Positions 63,132 through 64,000 of a stretch of DNA of 64,000 bases are shown here, piece after piece; positions within the stretch are counted from its first letter, which is position 1, and the number at the start of each line of letters is the position of its first letter. The notes under the pieces are model-generated. The model had not been told where the DNA came from. It made no database searches and worked only from the letters and a program-made list of their open reading frames with translations. Source of the stretch: Pinibacter aurantiacus (GTDB lineage Bacteria > Bacteroidota > Bacteroidia > Chitinophagales > Chitinophagaceae). The translations under genes and the position numbers were made by a program. The stretch is taken from NCBI RefSeq assembly GCF_019130065.1, contig NZ_JAHSPG010000008.1, forward strand, positions 186,001 to 250,000, written 5' to 3'.

Positions 63132-64000
63132 ATGGCATATCCCTATCAGGTAACAAGTTTAGACCAGTATAACACAGCTTACAAAAAAAGTGTAGACGAT
63201 CCGGAAGCTTTTTGGGGCGATGTTGCGTCCAACTTTTTGTGGCGCAAGCGCTGGGACAAAGTACTGGACTGGAACTTTACTGAACCAAATATAAAATGGT
63301 TCCTCAACGGTAAACTGAACATTACTGAAAACTGCCTCGACCGCCACCTCGGCAGCCTGGGCAATAAACCTGCTATTATTTGGGAGCCAAATGATCCCGA
63401 AGAACACCATCGCGTACTCACTTACAGAGAGCTCCACAATAAAGTTTTACAGTTTGGTAACGTACTAAAAAACAACGGCGTTAAAAAAGGCGATCGTGTT
63501 TGTATTTACATGGGCATGGTGCCGGAACTTGCCGTGGCAGTGCTGGCATGTGCAAGAATTGGCGCTATCCACTCTGTAGTTTTTGGAGGATTTAGTGCAC
63601 AGAGTATTGCCGATCGTTTGCAGGATGCGCAGGCAGAATTTGTTATCACCTGCGACGGCGCTTATCGCGGCAACAAAGAAATTGCGCTTAAGAGCGTGAT
63701 AGACGATGCGTTGATTCAATGCAAATTTGTAAAAAGAGTGATCGTACTAACGCGTACCCGTACCCCGGTAAGTATGATCAAAGGAAGAGACGTTTGGTGG
63801 GAAGATGAAATAAAAAAAGTAGAAACACAAGGCAATCCATACTGCGAAGCAGAAGAAATGGACGCGGAAGATCCGTTGTTCATCTTATATACTTCCGGTT
63901 CTACCGGAAAGCCCAAAGGTGTGGTGCACAGCACAGCCGGTTATATGGTGTACACGGCGTATAGCTTTGTAAACGTGTTTCAATATCAACCCGGCGATAT
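63132..64000 (+). CDS. acs: Acetyl-CoA synthetase, C-terminus cut off by the window
   Basis: The first 289 codons of an ANL-family enzyme. The start ATG at 63132 gives the normal N-terminal domain (FWGDVASNFLWRKRWDKVLDW; LGNKPAIIWEPNDPEEHH). The AMP-binding motif YTSGSTGKPKGVVHS is visible near residue 260. AFD family members of this sequence type (DPLFILYTSGSTGKPKG) turn acetate, ATP and CoA into acetyl-CoA. The adhE gene elsewhere in the window could link this acetate metabolism to ethanol. The frame remains open to the last base. Confidence 0.93.
   Translation, partial: MAYPYQVTSLDQYNTAYKKSVDDPEAFWGDVASNFLWRKRWDKVLDWNFTEPNIKWFLNGKLNITENCLDRHLGSLGNKPAIIWEPNDPEEHHRVLTYRELHNKVLQFGNVLKNNGVKKGDRVCIYMGMVPELAVAVLACARIGAIHSVVFGGFSAQSIADRLQDAQAEFVITCDGAYRGNKEIALKSVIDDALIQCKFVKRVIVLTRTRTPVSMIKGRDVWWEDEIKKVETQGNPYCEAEEMDAEDPLFILYTSGSTGKPKGVVHSTAGYMVYTAYSFVNVFQYQPGD

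Overview
The window reads as the chromosome of a Bacteroidota bacterium, most like the Chitinophagaceae. Evidence: Bacteroidota-type -7 promoter boxes (TAnnTTTG) in front of many genes, weak or absent Shine-Dalgarno sites, a secreted SGNH hydrolase with a type IX secretion-like C-terminal domain, cytochrome bd next to a CtaA haem A synthase, and typical housekeeping proteins (RpoN, GyrB, AsnB, Dgt, HemJ, a type 1 isopentenyl-diphosphate isomerase). The family-level placement is inference; no rRNA or tRNA gene was found to test it. The window opens inside one gene and closes inside another (acs).

Positions 1-13,900 are the end of a surface-polysaccharide locus, all on the + strand: a truncated beta-helix protein, an acyltransferase-3 membrane protein, an FkbM methyltransferase, a GT4 glycosyltransferase, a WcaF-type acetyltransferase, a decayed acyltransferase remnant, then a tight cassette of 2-oxo acid dehydrogenase E1 (alpha-beta fusion), E2, and an acyl carrier protein fused to its own phosphopantetheinyl transferase and a membrane anchor. 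A GT2 glycosyltransferase, gmd, fcl and a PHP-type tyrosine phosphatase follow, closed by a strong terminator. The E1-E2-ACP/AcpS cassette is the best candidate for an undescribed biochemical system: it could make an acyl thioester from a 2-oxo acid and pass it to a membrane-tethered ACP for polysaccharide acylation.

Positions 14,000-31,300 hold an ECF sigma factor, idi, dgt, a lipoprotein amidase, a GH63 glycosidase, a GT4 enzyme, hemJ, a deoxyhypusine synthase-like protein that seems to lack the catalytic lysine, two paralogous small secreted proteins, a DegT aminotransferase, rpoN, a PAP2-like membrane protein and an overlapping two-gene unit with a HEPN-like second member. Positions 31,300-49,000 carry a MATE exporter, cydAB, ctaA, a PD-(D/E)xK nuclease/helicase (DUF2075 type), a membrane patatin, a dicarboxylate symporter, adhE, a GNAT enzyme and gyrB. 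Positions 49,000-64,000 carry an AraC regulator, a ParB-like/HAD gene pair, an SRPBCC protein, HdeD, the SGNH hydrolase, a Cys/Met-metabolism PLP enzyme, asnB, an ACP phosphodiesterase, an alpha/beta hydrolase, a Pif1/RecD-like helicase, a DUF2071 protein and the start of acs.

The most striking non-coding signal is a class of intergenic hairpins whose arms are degenerate tandem arrays of 7- or 8-nt units. At least ten paired examples and several one-armed copies occur. They appear between genes in every relative orientation, often filling the gap between an upstream stop codon and the next gene's -7 box, and in several cases the arm itself supplies the stop codon.
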